A stretch of 64,000 nucleotides of DNA from Firmicutes bacterium UBA5559. Lineage in GTDB: Bacteria; Bacillota; Clostridia; Peptostreptococcales; Anaerovoracaceae. The number at the start of each line of letters is the position of its first letter. Position 1 is the stretch's first letter. Position numbers and translations under genes: made by a program. Below, one piece after another: positions 42,825 to 52,007 of the stretch. The notes under the pieces were generated by a model. The model was not told where the DNA came from. It saw only the letters and a program-made list of their open reading frames with translations, and searched no databases. The DNA is taken from the NCBI GenBank assembly GCA_002425705.1, contig DIMT01000023.1, forward strand, positions 1 to 64,000, written 5' to 3'.

Positions 42825-43961
42825 ATGGACCAGATGGAAAAATGGATGAGGAGAGCCCTTGAGCTGGGAGAACGGGGCAGGGGATACACCAGCCCGAATC
42901 CGATGGTTGGGGCCGTCTTGATCCGGGATGGAAAGATTCTGGGGGAGGATTGGCATCGGAAGGCTGGCGAGCACCATGCAGAGCGGTTGTTGCTGGAAAG
43001 AATGGAGGCTGGTCTGGAGGAGGCCACTTTAGTGGTCAACCTGGAACCCTGCTGCCACTTTGGGAGGACGCCCCCTTGTACCGATATCATTCTGGAGAAG
43101 CGGGTAGGCCGGGTGGTAATCGGCGCCTTGGATCCGGACCCTAGAGTGTCAGGGGAAGGAATCCGGATCCTGAAAGAGGCGGGGGTCCGGGTGGAAACCG
43201 GGGTGCTGGAAAAGGAATGCCGACGGCTGAACCGAGTGTTCTATCATTACAAAGAAACGGGGAGGCCGCTGGTTACCATGAAATATGCCATGACTGCGGA
43301 TGGGAAAATTGCAACGAGCAAGGGCGAATCCCGATGGATCACCGGACCGGAAGCCAGGGAACAGGTGCATCGGAGCCGCCATGAAAACAGTGGCATCCTG
43401 GTGGGAATCGGTACCGTATTGGCGGATGATCCCATGCTGGACTGCCGGATTCCCGGAGGGAGAAGCGGTGTCCGCATCGTCTGTGACAGCCACCTTCGAA
43501 TTCCGGAGAATTCTCGGCTGGCCCTTTCCGCCAGGGAGGTCCCTTTGGTGGTGGCTACCGCCTCTGATGATCCCCAATTGGAAGTCAAGAAGGCCCAGTT
43601 GGAGAAAATGGGAGTCCGGATCATGACGGTGCCGGGTTCCGATGGCCAGGTTGACTTGAAGATGCTGACAGGAGAACTGGCAGCCATGGGGATAGACAGC
43701 ATTCTGATGGAGGGGGGCGGGACATTAAATGAGGCCGCCCTGAAGCAGGGAATCGTGGATCGGTTGCAGGTCTATATGGCGCCTAAGATTTTCGGTGGGG
43801 AATCCGCCAGGAGTCCGGTGGAAGGCAGGGGTGTAAGTCGTCTGGAAGATGCCTATGGGCTCCGTCTTGAAAAACTGGAAGTCTTCGGGGAGGATGTATT
43901 TGTGGAATACCAAGTGGTAAGGAGGGATGACGGATGTTTACCGGAATCGTGGAAGAAATAG
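42825..43961 (+). CDS. ribD: Bifunctional riboflavin deaminase/reductase
   Basis: The 378-residue protein has an N-terminal deaminase domain with zinc motifs HHAERLLLERM and PCCHFGRTPPC, and a C-terminal reductase domain (VTMKYAMTADGKIATSKGES, DSILMEGGGTLNEAAL). It carries out two successive steps from the GTP cyclohydrolase product. ATG 42825 follows AAAGGTG; the longer reading would include the terminators. It overlaps ribE by 28 bp. Confidence 0.95.
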   Translation: MDQMEKWMRRALELGERGRGYTSPNPMVGAVLIRDGKILGEDWHRKAGEHHAERLLLERMEAGLEEATLVVNLEPCCHFGRTPPCTDIILEKRVGRVVIGALDPDPRVSGEGIRILKEAGVRVETGVLEKECRRLNRVFYHYKETGRPLVTMKYAMTADGKIATSKGESRWITGPEAREQVHRSRHENSGILVGIGTVLADDPMLDCRIPGGRSGVRIVCDSHLRIPENSRLALSAREVPLVVATASDDPQLEVKKAQLEKMGVRIMTVPGSDGQVDLKMLTGELAAMGIDSILMEGGGTLNEAALKQGIVDRLQVYMAPKIFGGESARSPVEGRGVSRLEDAYGLRLEKLEVFGEDVFVEYQVVRRDDGCLPESWKK

Positions 43962-44614
43962 GGCAGGTGATATCCGTTCGAAGCGGACCAAGGGGTGGGA
44001 TTCTGAGCGTACGGGGAGCAATGGTCACCTCGGATGCCCGTTTGGGAGACAGCATCGCCGTTAACGGGGTCTGCCTGACTGTCACTGGACTGAACGGTAC
44101 CGGATTTTCAGCCGATGTGATGAGGGAGACCTTAAACAGGAGCAACCTGGGCCGGCTGAAGCCGGGAAGCCGGGTGAACCTGGAGCGGGCCATGGCTGCT
44201 GAAGGACGGTTCGGAGGTCATATGGTTTCCGGTCATATAGACGGAATCGGCAGAATAGAAGGGGTCAAACTGGATGGAAATGCCATTTGGTATCAGGTAA
44301 GGCCGCCGGAAGGGCTGATGAAGTATATGGCGGAAAAGGGATCAGTGGCCATTGACGGGATCAGCCTGACCATTGCCAAAAGAGACCGGGAGACCTTCTG
44401 GGTTTCCATCATACCGTTGACCCGGTCTCAGACGATACTGGGGGAGAGAAGGCCAGGAGACCTGGTCAACTTGGAAAGCGACCCGATGGCCAGGTATCTG
44501 GACCAGATGGAATTGCACCGGAATCGGAGCCCCGTCAGCGGGGCGGAGCAGCAGAATAAAAGCAAAGGGCTTACCAGGAGTTTTCTGGAGAGCCATGGAT
44601 TCGGAGGAAGATAG
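43934..44614 (+). CDS. ribE: Riboflavin synthase alpha subunit
   Basis: The 226-residue enzyme begins MFTGIVEEIGQV and shows the duplicated lumazine-binding domains (VNGVCLTVTGL and IDGISLTIAK, each with its own GH-DG segment). It dismutates two lumazines to riboflavin. Confidence 0.96.
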   Translation: MFTGIVEEIGQVISVRSGPRGGILSVRGAMVTSDARLGDSIAVNGVCLTVTGLNGTGFSADVMRETLNRSNLGRLKPGSRVNLERAMAAEGRFGGHMVSGHIDGIGRIEGVKLDGNAIWYQVRPPEGLMKYMAEKGSVAIDGISLTIAKRDRETFWVSIIPLTRSQTILGERRPGDLVNLESDPMARYLDQMELHRNRSPVSGAEQQNKSKGLTRSFLESHGFGGR

Positions 44615-44616
44615 AT

Positions 44617-45810
44617 ATGTTTGTATTCAACACCATTGAAGAAGCACTGGAAGACCTGAGACAGGGAAAGATTATTTTAGTCACCGATGATGAAGACCGG
44701 GAAAACGAGGGGGATTTTGTCTGCGCAGCAGAATTTGCCACCACGGAAAATGTGAATTTTATGGCTGTTCATGGAAAAGGACTGATCTGTATGCCCATGG
44801 GACGGGAACTGACGGAAAAGCTGAGAATCCCCCAGATGGTCTATCAGAATGAGGACAATCATGGGACAGCTTTTACCGTTTCCATCGACCACGTGGATAC
44901 AACGACGGGAATCTCCGCTGCAGAGCGTTCCGTCACAGCCATGGCCTGCGTTCTGGAAGACGCAAGGCCGGAGGACTTCCGCAGACCTGGCCACATGTTT
45001 CCTCTCCTTGCCCGTGACAATGGCGTACTGGAACGAAATGGCCACACGGAGGCTACGGTGGACCTGATGCGGCTGGCAGGGCTGAAGGAGTGCGGCCTTT
45101 GCTGTGAAATCATGAAAGAAGACGGAGAAATGATGCGAACCCCGGATCTGATTCGCCTGGCTGAAAAGTACAACATGAAATTTATAACCATTGCAGCCTT
45201 ACAGGAATACAGAAAGAAGAAAGACCGGCTGATCCGCCAGGAAGCCTCCGTGCAGATGCCTACCAGATTTGGGGATTTCCGGGCTTATGGATACATCAAT
45301 CTCCTGAACGGGGAGCACCACGTGGCGCTGGTCAAAGGGGACATCGGCGATGGCAGGGATATTCTCTGCCGGGTCCATTCCGAATGTCTGACCGGTGATG
45401 CCTTTGGGTCTTCCAGGTGCGATTGCGGAGAGCAATATGCCGCTGCCATGGAACAGATTGAGCGGGAAGGAAGAGGCATCCTGCTTTATATGCGCCAGGA
45501 GGGAAGGGGCATCGGCCTCATCAATAAGCTCCGGGCTTATGAGCTTCAGGATCAGGGAATGGATACGGTGGATGCCAATCGGGCTCTGGGGTTTTTGGAT
45601 GACCACCGGGAATATTATATCGGAGCTCAGATCCTTCGGGATCTGGGGGTGAAGACCATGAGACTGATGACCAATAATCCCGACAAGGTATATGGTTTGT
45701 CCGATTTTGGCATCGAAATCCTGGAGAGGGTGCCCATTGTCATGGCGCCCAACCCCCATGACGAACATTATCTCAAAACCAAAGCGGCCCGGATGGGCCA
45801 TGTGCTGTAA
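44617..45810 (+). CDS. ribBA: Fused DHBP synthase/GTP cyclohydrolase II
   Basis: The 397-residue fusion has RibB at the N-terminus (DDEDRENEGDFVCAAE) and RibA after residue ~205 (HSECLTGDAFGSSRCDCGEQ with zinc cysteines, YMRQEGRGIGLINKLRAYE). It supplies both precursors of the pathway. The start lies two bases after ribE. Confidence 0.97.
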   Translation: MFVFNTIEEALEDLRQGKIILVTDDEDRENEGDFVCAAEFATTENVNFMAVHGKGLICMPMGRELTEKLRIPQMVYQNEDNHGTAFTVSIDHVDTTTGISAAERSVTAMACVLEDARPEDFRRPGHMFPLLARDNGVLERNGHTEATVDLMRLAGLKECGLCCEIMKEDGEMMRTPDLIRLAEKYNMKFITIAALQEYRKKKDRLIRQEASVQMPTRFGDFRAYGYINLLNGEHHVALVKGDIGDGRDILCRVHSECLTGDAFGSSRCDCGEQYAAAMEQIEREGRGILLYMRQEGRGIGLINKLRAYELQDQGMDTVDANRALGFLDDHREYYIGAQILRDLGVKTMRLMTNNPDKVYGLSDFGIEILERVPIVMAPNPHDEHYLKTKAARMGHVL

Positions 45811-45859
45811 ACCGGATGGAAGTTATCGATAGGAGCAAAGGAAAGCGAAAGGAATAAAA

Positions 45860-46324
45860 ATGATGAATGTTTATGAAGGAAATTATGGAGCTGAAGGCAT
45901 CCGAGTCGGTATCGTAGCGGCAAGATTCAATGAATTCATTACAGGAAAGCTGTTGGAGGGAGCGTTGGACGGATTGAAGCGTCATCAGGTCCGGGAAGAG
46001 GACGTGGATGTGGCATGGGTACCGGGAGCCTTTGAGATTCCCATGATTGCTGCCCGGATGACAGACAGCGGCCGGTACGACGCAGTCATCTGCCTGGGAG
46101 CTGTGATTCGTGGGGATACCAGCCATTATGACCTGGTCTGCAGTGAAGTGACCAAAGGAATCGCTTCCGTATCCCTGGCCAGCCGCATTCCGGTGATGTT
46201 TGGCATCGTCACCACAGACACCATTGAACAGGCCATTGAGCGTGCCGGAACAAAAGCAGGGAATAAGGGATTTGACAGTGCCATGGGAGCCATCGAGATG
46301 GTGAACCTGATCCGCAGCATGTAG
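45860..46324 (+). CDS. ribH: 6,7-dimethyl-8-ribityllumazine synthase
   Basis: The 154-residue protein has VPGAFEIPMIA and VICLGAVIRGDTSHYD, the lumazine synthase signatures. It condenses the RibD product with dihydroxybutanone phosphate and forms icosahedral shells in many bacteria. Either of two adjacent ATGs may start it. Confidence 0.96.
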   Translation: MMNVYEGNYGAEGIRVGIVAARFNEFITGKLLEGALDGLKRHQVREEDVDVAWVPGAFEIPMIAARMTDSGRYDAVICLGAVIRGDTSHYDLVCSEVTKGIASVSLASRIPVMFGIVTTDTIEQAIERAGTKAGNKGFDSAMGAIEMVNLIRSM

Positions 46325-46341
46325 GAGCCCAATGTGTAGAA

Positions 46342-46377
46342 AAGAAGCAGAAAACTTGTTTTTTTGCTTCTTTTTTT
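46342..46377 (+). terminator. Rho-independent terminator of the rib operon
   Basis: The stem AAGAAGCAGAAAA pairs with TTTTTTGCTTCTT (one G-T pair), loop of 5 nt, then a T-run. Confidence 0.88.
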
Positions 46378-46455
46378 ACAGGTTGCAGAGATAAGGGCGG
46401 GTACAAATGAGGAAAGAGAGGAAGGACCAGGAAGAATTGGAAAGGAGGAGTTCCC

Positions 46456-47091
46456 GTGAACAAGATCCTGATACGGGGAGAAATTTATCTCAACTGTTAC
46501 ATCATCAAGGAAGCCGGAGAATGCTATCTGATCAACCCCGGATGCGACAAGGAGAAGATCCGCCAATACCTGGAGGAAAACCAGCTGAATGTGCTGGGAA
46601 TTCTGCTGACGGATGCCCATCCGGAGAACATCAGGGCTCTTGATGTGGCTAATGTGCCTATTTATATGCATCGGAAGGAATTTGAAATATTCACCGATTC
46701 CTATAACCACGAGATTAAGCCTTTGGGAGCTGCGGCGCCCTTCAGCATGGAAGATTTGCGGATCATTCTGATTCGGGATAAGGACACTTTCTATATCAAC
46801 GAAAACAGGATTCATACCATCCACACCCCGGGCCATACCCAGGGCAGCGTTTGTTTCCGATACCGGGATGACCTCTATACGGGGGACACACTGTATCAAG
46901 GAAGGGTCGGGCGATGGGATCTCCCTACCGGAAGTCTGGCGGATATGAGAAAAACAATCGTTCATCTGATTGAAGATCAGCCGGAGCATGTTCGCATCCA
47001 TCCCTCCCGGGGCGGAAGCTCGACCATCGGGGAAGAGAAGAAAAGCAACTATTTCTATCTGGAATGGAAGGATATGGTCCATGGGGGATGA
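46456..47091 (+). CDS. MBL-fold protein with degenerate metal site
   Basis: The 211-residue protein keeps the beta-lactamase fold landmarks HTPGHTQGSVCF, YTGDTLYQGRVGRWDL and SSTIGEEK of the glyoxalase II-like group. The first metal motif, usually THXHXDH, is TDAHPEN, so three of the four ligands are replaced. Hydrolase activity is doubtful; a redox or binding role is possible. The start is GTG behind AAAGGAGGAG. Confidence 0.75.
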   Translation: MNKILIRGEIYLNCYIIKEAGECYLINPGCDKEKIRQYLEENQLNVLGILLTDAHPENIRALDVANVPIYMHRKEFEIFTDSYNHEIKPLGAAAPFSMEDLRIILIRDKDTFYINENRIHTIHTPGHTQGSVCFRYRDDLYTGDTLYQGRVGRWDLPTGSLADMRKTIVHLIEDQPEHVRIHPSRGGSSTIGEEKKSNYFYLEWKDMVHGG

Positions 47092-47170
47092 ATTTCACAC
47101 TAAAAAACTGGGAAAACTTGATTTTGCCTCCGCCCTATGATATATTTTTAACTAAGTGCGGAGGTGTTTT

Positions 47171-47605
47171 ATGAAAATTTCTACAAAAGGACGATATGCC
47201 CTTCGATTGATGATCGATTTGGGGCACCATGCCGAAGGGGATTTCGTCAACCTGAAGGATATTTCCCAAAGACAGGAAATATCGGTTAAATATCTGGAGC
47301 AAATAATTAATCTTCTCAATAAAGGAGGGCTTCTGCTAAGCCTGCGGGGACCTAACGGCGGTTATAAGCTGGCAAAGCTTCCGTCAGAGTATACCGTGGG
47401 AGAGATCCTTCGGGTATCCGAGGGTGCCCTGGCTCCGGTTTCCTGTCTGGAAAAGGAACCCAACCCCTGCGACCGGGCAGCCGATTGCGCGACCCTGGAT
47501 CTTTGGAAAGGCCTCCATCAGGTCATGAACGACTACCTGGATCAGGTTACCCTTCAGGACTTGATCGATCGGGATTTGGTGCCGGTGAAAAAATGCTGCA
47601 TCTAA
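47171..47605 (+). CDS. Rrf2-family regulator, IscR-like
   Basis: The 144-residue winged-helix protein (MKISTKGRYALRLMIDL, SLRGPNGGYKLAK) carries Cys92, Cys100 and Cys106, matching the three-cysteine [2Fe-2S] loop of IscR. No isc genes follow; the next gene is rlmA, with which it overlaps. Its promoter (TTGATT, 17 bp, TATATT at 47118-47146) is bracketed by an inverted repeat CCTCCGC/GCGGAGG (47127-47133, 47158-47164), possibly an autoregulatory site. ATG 47171 follows GGAGGTG. Confidence 0.88.
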   Translation: MKISTKGRYALRLMIDLGHHAEGDFVNLKDISQRQEISVKYLEQIINLLNKGGLLLSLRGPNGGYKLAKLPSEYTVGEILRVSEGALAPVSCLEKEPNPCDRAADCATLDLWKGLHQVMNDYLDQVTLQDLIDRDLVPVKKCCI

Positions 47606-48459
47606 CGGAGAGCAAGATCGATCGGAGCATCCGGCTCCTCAGGGACAACCAGGAGGTATTTCAATGCCCTCTGTGCGGAGGTCGGATGAAAGCCCTGAAA
47701 TCGGGGAAGCTTCTGTGCAAGAGAGAACATGCTTTTGACCTTTCGAAAAAGGGATATGTGAACTTTCTGAATGAAACCAGAAAGACTCAATATGACAAAG
47801 AACTGTTTTTCAGTCGCAAGTCATTGTTTGCTGACGGATTCTACCGGCCTGTTGCAGAAGAAATTCTGAAAATCATCAGGGAATACTGCCAGGCAAAAGG
47901 AATGGATAAACTGCGACTTTTGGATGCGGGGTGCGGGGAAGGATACTATTCTGATTTTCTGTCAAGGGAAGAGGGCTTGACCGTGTTTGCCCTGGATCTT
48001 TCCAAGGAAGCCATTGCCCTGGCTACCGACTATCCGGCTGCCGTCAGCTGGGCCATTGGTGATTTGGCCAGGCTGCCCTTTCGGGACCGTTCTGTGGATA
48101 TCATTCTGGATGTGCTGACTCCTGCCAATTACAAGGAGTTTAAACGGGTTCTGCAGAATCAGGGATTGCTGATCAAGGTAATCCCCGGGGACGAATACCT
48201 GCAGGAAATCCGCAAAGCTGCAGCCGATCACCTGATTCACAAGGAGTACTCCAATCGGGAGACGGTGGACTATGCCCTGAGCCATCTGAAAAAACCGGAA
48301 AGAAAGAAGGTTATCTATCAGATGCCGACGGACCTGGAGCAGATTGGGCATTTTATGCGGATGACTCCCATGCTTTCCGGCGTGGAAGAGTCTGTGCTGA
48401 ATCGAGAGGGAATTTCTTCGGTGACCATCAGCATGGAAATCCTGTGGGGCCGTTTATAA
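47593..48459 (+). CDS. rlmA: 23S rRNA (guanine-N1)-methyltransferase, RlmA family
   Basis: The 288-residue protein has an N-terminal zinc site (CPLCGGRMK, CKREHAFD) and the RlmA-specific GYVNFL. A SAM-binding domain follows with LLDAGCGEGYYS and the ILDVLTPANYKEFKRVL segment. RlmA methylates a guanine in helix 35 of 23S rRNA. The ATG overlaps the end of the rrf2-like gene by 13 bp. RlmA(I) and RlmA(II) types cannot be told apart here. Confidence 0.88.
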   Translation: MLHLTESKIDRSIRLLRDNQEVFQCPLCGGRMKALKSGKLLCKREHAFDLSKKGYVNFLNETRKTQYDKELFFSRKSLFADGFYRPVAEEILKIIREYCQAKGMDKLRLLDAGCGEGYYSDFLSREEGLTVFALDLSKEAIALATDYPAAVSWAIGDLARLPFRDRSVDIILDVLTPANYKEFKRVLQNQGLLIKVIPGDEYLQEIRKAAADHLIHKEYSNRETVDYALSHLKKPERKKVIYQMPTDLEQIGHFMRMTPMLSGVEESVLNREGISSVTISMEILWGRL

Positions 48460-48580
48460 AAGAAAAGTTTCCTCCATTCCACTTTTACTCTTGAAAGAAA
48501 AATATGATGTGATATAATAAACGGGAGATGTGGTATTGAAAACCATATGAACCGTTTTTTTTATTTTGAGGAGTGAAACC

Positions 48581-49225
48581 ATGAACAACCCAAGAGAAGC
48601 CTGGAGCTTTTATACACATTTTGCCGGTGCCCTGCTATCGGGAGTCGCGTTGATCCTGCTGGTGGGTAAGCCCCTTGTCGTCGGTTCCGGCCCGTCCCCT
48701 TCCGTTATCGGTGGCGTAATCTTTGGTCTCTCCCTGGTGGCCCTTTACACCGCCAGTTCGGTTTACCATTATGTCAATTTGCCGAAGCTGCCCCTGGAAA
48801 GGCTGCGAAAACTGGATCACGCCATGATCTATGTGCTGATTGCCGGAACCTACACGCCGGTATCCCTGGCCTATATGACTCCCGGCGATGCAACGGTTTT
48901 TATGATGGTGATCTGGAGCGTAGCATTGGGAGGAATCCTGATGAAAGTTTTCTGGATGGGAGCACCCCGATTGCTTTATACTTCCCTGTATCTGGTCATG
49001 GGGTGGGCGATCGTTTTCGACTGGAAAGCCTTTGATCAAATCCCAGGAGGCTGCCTTGCCCTCATCGCCGCCGGAGGAATCTCCTATTCCATCGGGGCAG
49101 TCTTTTACGCCATTAAAAAACCGAACCTGACGGACTGGTTCGGTTTCCATGAAGTTTTTCACCTATTTGTATTGCTGGGATCTCTTCTCCATTTCGGAGC
49201 CGTGTATTTCTATATTATAGGTTAG
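48581..49225 (+). CDS. Hemolysin III/PAQR family membrane protein
   Basis: The 214-residue protein has seven predicted membrane segments and the family pattern: N-terminal SFYTHFAGALLS, SSVYHY, LDHAMIYVLIAGTYTP and C-terminal HEVFHLFVLLGSLLHF with the metal-binding histidines. Cytolysis is a historic name; the role is unknown. GAGGAG precedes the ATG at 48581. Confidence 0.9.
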   Translation: MNNPREAWSFYTHFAGALLSGVALILLVGKPLVVGSGPSPSVIGGVIFGLSLVALYTASSVYHYVNLPKLPLERLRKLDHAMIYVLIAGTYTPVSLAYMTPGDATVFMMVIWSVALGGILMKVFWMGAPRLLYTSLYLVMGWAIVFDWKAFDQIPGGCLALIAAGGISYSIGAVFYAIKKPNLTDWFGFHEVFHLFVLLGSLLHFGAVYFYIIG

Positions 49226-49248
49226 AACTGGAAAAGGGAAGGCCTTTG

Positions 49249-49875
49249 CTACTGAAATACCCGGAAGGGTTTTCCGGTGGGCAGGATGGTCTTGCCAAAC
49301 TGAGTGTTGATTACTACTGCCGCAGAACCATAGAAGGAAATCATGGAGATGATCAGCTCCGACCAGGCAGCCAGCATGTGAGTGGCATGGGGGGCAATCC
49401 CCAGTACGCTGCAGGAAAGGCCGATGAACAGCAGATCGATGAAGAGGAAATCAAAGAATAGAACTTTGTTGACCCCCATGGAGGCGATGGTCATATAAAT
49501 TGAAAAAATCAGATACCCAACAAAAGCGAAGCCCAGTTCCCGGATATCGGCGGTTTTGGCCATGGTGCTTCCGAAAACGCCGTTCTGGGTCATCCAGGTA
49601 AAGGCTACTGCAAACCAAAAGAAGGAATAGCCGCCGAAGGCCGTAGCCCCAAAGGTATTATTAAGCCGGGCATCCACGATGGAAGCATAAAGCTGAGCAG
49701 CTGCTCCAAGAAAGATAGCCCAAGGGATGACCAGAGAGGTGCCGTCGGTAATCCCCAGCTTTTGAGTGGATGCGACCAGGGTTACCATGGCCAGTCCGAA
49801 GAGGCCGATGGCGGAAGGATTTGCAAGGACGGGCATGGTGTAGGTGATGTTGTTCCCGGGGGAATGATCTGACAT
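49249..49875 (-). CDS. satP: Acetate/succinate transporter, GPR1/FUN34/YaaH family
   Basis: The 208-residue protein has six membrane segments and the NPSAIGLFGLAM version of the NPAPLGL signature. Members move acetate or succinate with protons. In a fermenter it may export or take up acetate. It converges with the hemolysin III gene and has AAAGGAG before the ATG. Confidence 0.9.
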   Translation of the reverse strand: MSDHSPGNNITYTMPVLANPSAIGLFGLAMVTLVASTQKLGITDGTSLVIPWAIFLGAAAQLYASIVDARLNNTFGATAFGGYSFFWFAVAFTWMTQNGVFGSTMAKTADIRELGFAFVGYLIFSIYMTIASMGVNKVLFFDFLFIDLLFIGLSCSVLGIAPHATHMLAAWSELIISMISFYGSAAVVINTQFGKTILPTGKPFRVFQ

Positions 49876-50101
49876 TTCAAGTGCTCCTTTCGCTAGGACA
49901 AGATTGTTAAATATTTAGCCATGTTGACCGTAAATTAATACGCAACACAAGTACAGATTATACAAGGAACAGCGAGGAATTGCAAGAAGAAATACATGAA
50001 TAAAATGGGTGGAATTTATCGACAATTATGGTATATTTTTTTCTGCCTTTCGATTATAATGAAACTAACCGTCACCACTTATCAATATGGAGGTAAGAAC
50101 T

Positions 50102-50263
50102 ATGAAAAAATATGAATGCGGACCTTGTGGCTATATCTATGACCCGGAAGTGGGCGATCCCGATAATGGCATTGCTCCCGGAACACCCTTCGAAAGCCTT
50201 CCCGATGATTGGACATGCCCCGTCTGCTTTGCTGAGAAAGAAGAGTTTTCCCCTGTAGAATAA
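50102..50263 (+). CDS. Rubredoxin
   Basis: The 53-residue protein MKKYECGPCGYIYDPEVG... has iron ligands Cys6, Cys9, Cys39 and Cys42 (CGPCGY and CPVC) and the conserved DDWTCPVC region. It is a cytosolic one-electron carrier. GGAGG precedes the ATG and hcp follows after 30 bp, so both are likely co-transcribed for oxidative or nitrosative defence. A TATAAT lies at 50055-50060. Confidence 0.96.
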   Translation: MKKYECGPCGYIYDPEVGDPDNGIAPGTPFESLPDDWTCPVCFAEKEEFSPVE

Positions 50264-50293
50264 CCCAGGTTATCAGAAGTGGAGGGAAGTGTT

Positions 50294-51925
50294 ATGGGAA
50301 TGTTTTGTTATCAATGCCAGGAGGCTGCGAAGAACATCGGATGCGAGATTCGTGGTGTCTGTGGCAAAAACGAAGAAGTCGCCAATCTTCAGGATGTGTT
50401 GATGTACGCGCTGAAAGGCCTCTCCAGCACCGTGATTCAGTCCGGTATGAAGGTGGAGGACCTGAAGGAAATCAACCATGAAATGGTTCGGAGTCTTTTC
50501 ATGACCATCACCAATGCCAATTTTGATGAAGCAGCAATCGAAGATCAAATTCGGAAAATGGTTCGCCTGCGGGATCAGTTCCTTGAAGAAACCAGCATGA
50601 ACTGCACCCTGAAAGCGGCTACCTTTAAAGCGGGAACCAGGGATGAATTGCTGGGGCTGGCCAAGGAAGCCAGCGTTCTCGCCACAGAGAATGAGGACAT
50701 TCGGTCTCTTCGGGAACTGATTATGTATGGCCTGAAGGGTATGGCGGCCTATACGGAGCATGCCCTGAACATCGGCAAGGAAAATCCGGCCATTTATGGC
50801 TTCATGCATGAGGCTCTGGCGGCAGCACTGAACGACGACCTGTCCGCGGATGCCCTGGTTGCTATGACCTTGAAAACCGGACAATATGGGGTCGAAGCCA
50901 TGGCTCTGCTGGATTCGGCTAATACTTCCCGCTTCGGATCCCCGGAGATTACTCAAGTCAATATCGGTGTTCGGAACAATCCGGCTATCCTGATTTCCGG
51001 CCATGATCTGGTGGATCTGGAGCAGTTGATGGAACAAACCAAAGGAACCGGCGTAGACGTATACACCCACAGCGAAATGCTGCCGGCCCATTATTATCCC
51101 TTCTTTAAGAAATACGACAATCTGGTGGGGAACTATGGCAATGCCTGGTGGAAGCAGATCGATGAATTTGCCACCTTCCATGGCCCGATCCTTTTTACCA
51201 CCAACTGCATTGTGCCTCCCAGAAGCGAAGAGATCCGCGGCAGGATCTTTACCACCGGATCGGCTGGTTTTCCGGGATGTAGCCACATCCTTCCCGACGA
51301 AAATGGTAAAAAGGACTTTTCAACTGTCATCGAAATGGCAAAGAAACTCCCGGCACCCACGGAAATTGAAAAGGGAACCATCGTCGGCGGATTTGCCCAT
51401 GATCAGGTGTTTGCCCTGGCGGATAAGGTGGTGGATGCAGTCAAATCCGGTGCCATTAAGAAGTTCTTTGTCATGGCAGGCTGCGACGGACGTATGAAGT
51501 CCAGAGAATACTACACGGAGTTTGCCAAAGCTTTGCCACCGGACACCGTTATTCTGACCGCCGGCTGTGCCAAGTATCGATATAACAAATTGCCATTAGG
51601 CGATATTGCTGGAATTCCAAGGGTTCTGGATGCAGGGCAGTGCAACGATTCCTACTCCCTGGCTGTCATTGCCCTAAAGCTGAAGGAAATCTTCGGTGTG
51701 GATTCGGTGAATGATCTGCCTATTGCTTACAACATTGCCTGGTACGAACAGAAAGCGGTTATCGTCCTGCTGGCCCTGCTTTATCTGGGGGTCAAGAATA
51801 TCCACCTGGGCCCCACCCTGCCGGCTTTCCTTTCTCCCAATGTGGCAAAGGTGCTGGTAGAAAACTTCGGCATTGCCGGTATCGGTACTCCGGCGGAAGA
51901 TGTGGCCATGTTTATGGCGGACTAA
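50294..51925 (+). CDS. hcp: Hybrid cluster protein (hydroxylamine/NO reductase)
   Basis: The 543-residue protein starts MGMFCYQCQEAAKNIGCE; the N-terminal cluster motif CX2CX8CX5C is that of strictly anaerobic Hcp. Hybrid-cluster ligand regions are seen in THSEMLPAHYYP, TTNCIVPP, GFPGCSHI and AGCAKYRYNK. It reduces hydroxylamine in vitro and NO in vivo. Rubredoxin just upstream is a probable electron donor. ATG 50294 follows GGAGGGA. Confidence 0.96.
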   Translation: MGMFCYQCQEAAKNIGCEIRGVCGKNEEVANLQDVLMYALKGLSSTVIQSGMKVEDLKEINHEMVRSLFMTITNANFDEAAIEDQIRKMVRLRDQFLEETSMNCTLKAATFKAGTRDELLGLAKEASVLATENEDIRSLRELIMYGLKGMAAYTEHALNIGKENPAIYGFMHEALAAALNDDLSADALVAMTLKTGQYGVEAMALLDSANTSRFGSPEITQVNIGVRNNPAILISGHDLVDLEQLMEQTKGTGVDVYTHSEMLPAHYYPFFKKYDNLVGNYGNAWWKQIDEFATFHGPILFTTNCIVPPRSEEIRGRIFTTGSAGFPGCSHILPDENGKKDFSTVIEMAKKLPAPTEIEKGTIVGGFAHDQVFALADKVVDAVKSGAIKKFFVMAGCDGRMKSREYYTEFAKALPPDTVILTAGCAKYRYNKLPLGDIAGIPRVLDAGQCNDSYSLAVIALKLKEIFGVDSVNDLPIAYNIAWYEQKAVIVLLALLYLGVKNIHLGPTLPAFLSPNVAKVLVENFGIAGIGTPAEDVAMFMAD

Positions 51926-51952
51926 TCTTCCGTAAAATGTTCAAATCAACAA

Positions 51953-51980
51953 CAAGGCCTTCCCATTGGGGAAGGCCTTG
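51953..51980. terminator. Hairpin terminator after hcp
   Basis: The 12-bp stem CAAGGCCTTCCC/GGGAAGGCCTTG, loop ATTG, with only a weak T-run on either side. It lies between convergent genes. Confidence 0.75.
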
Positions 51981-52007
51981 TTTGGGTTTCGGAATGGAAC
52001 CGTAGTA

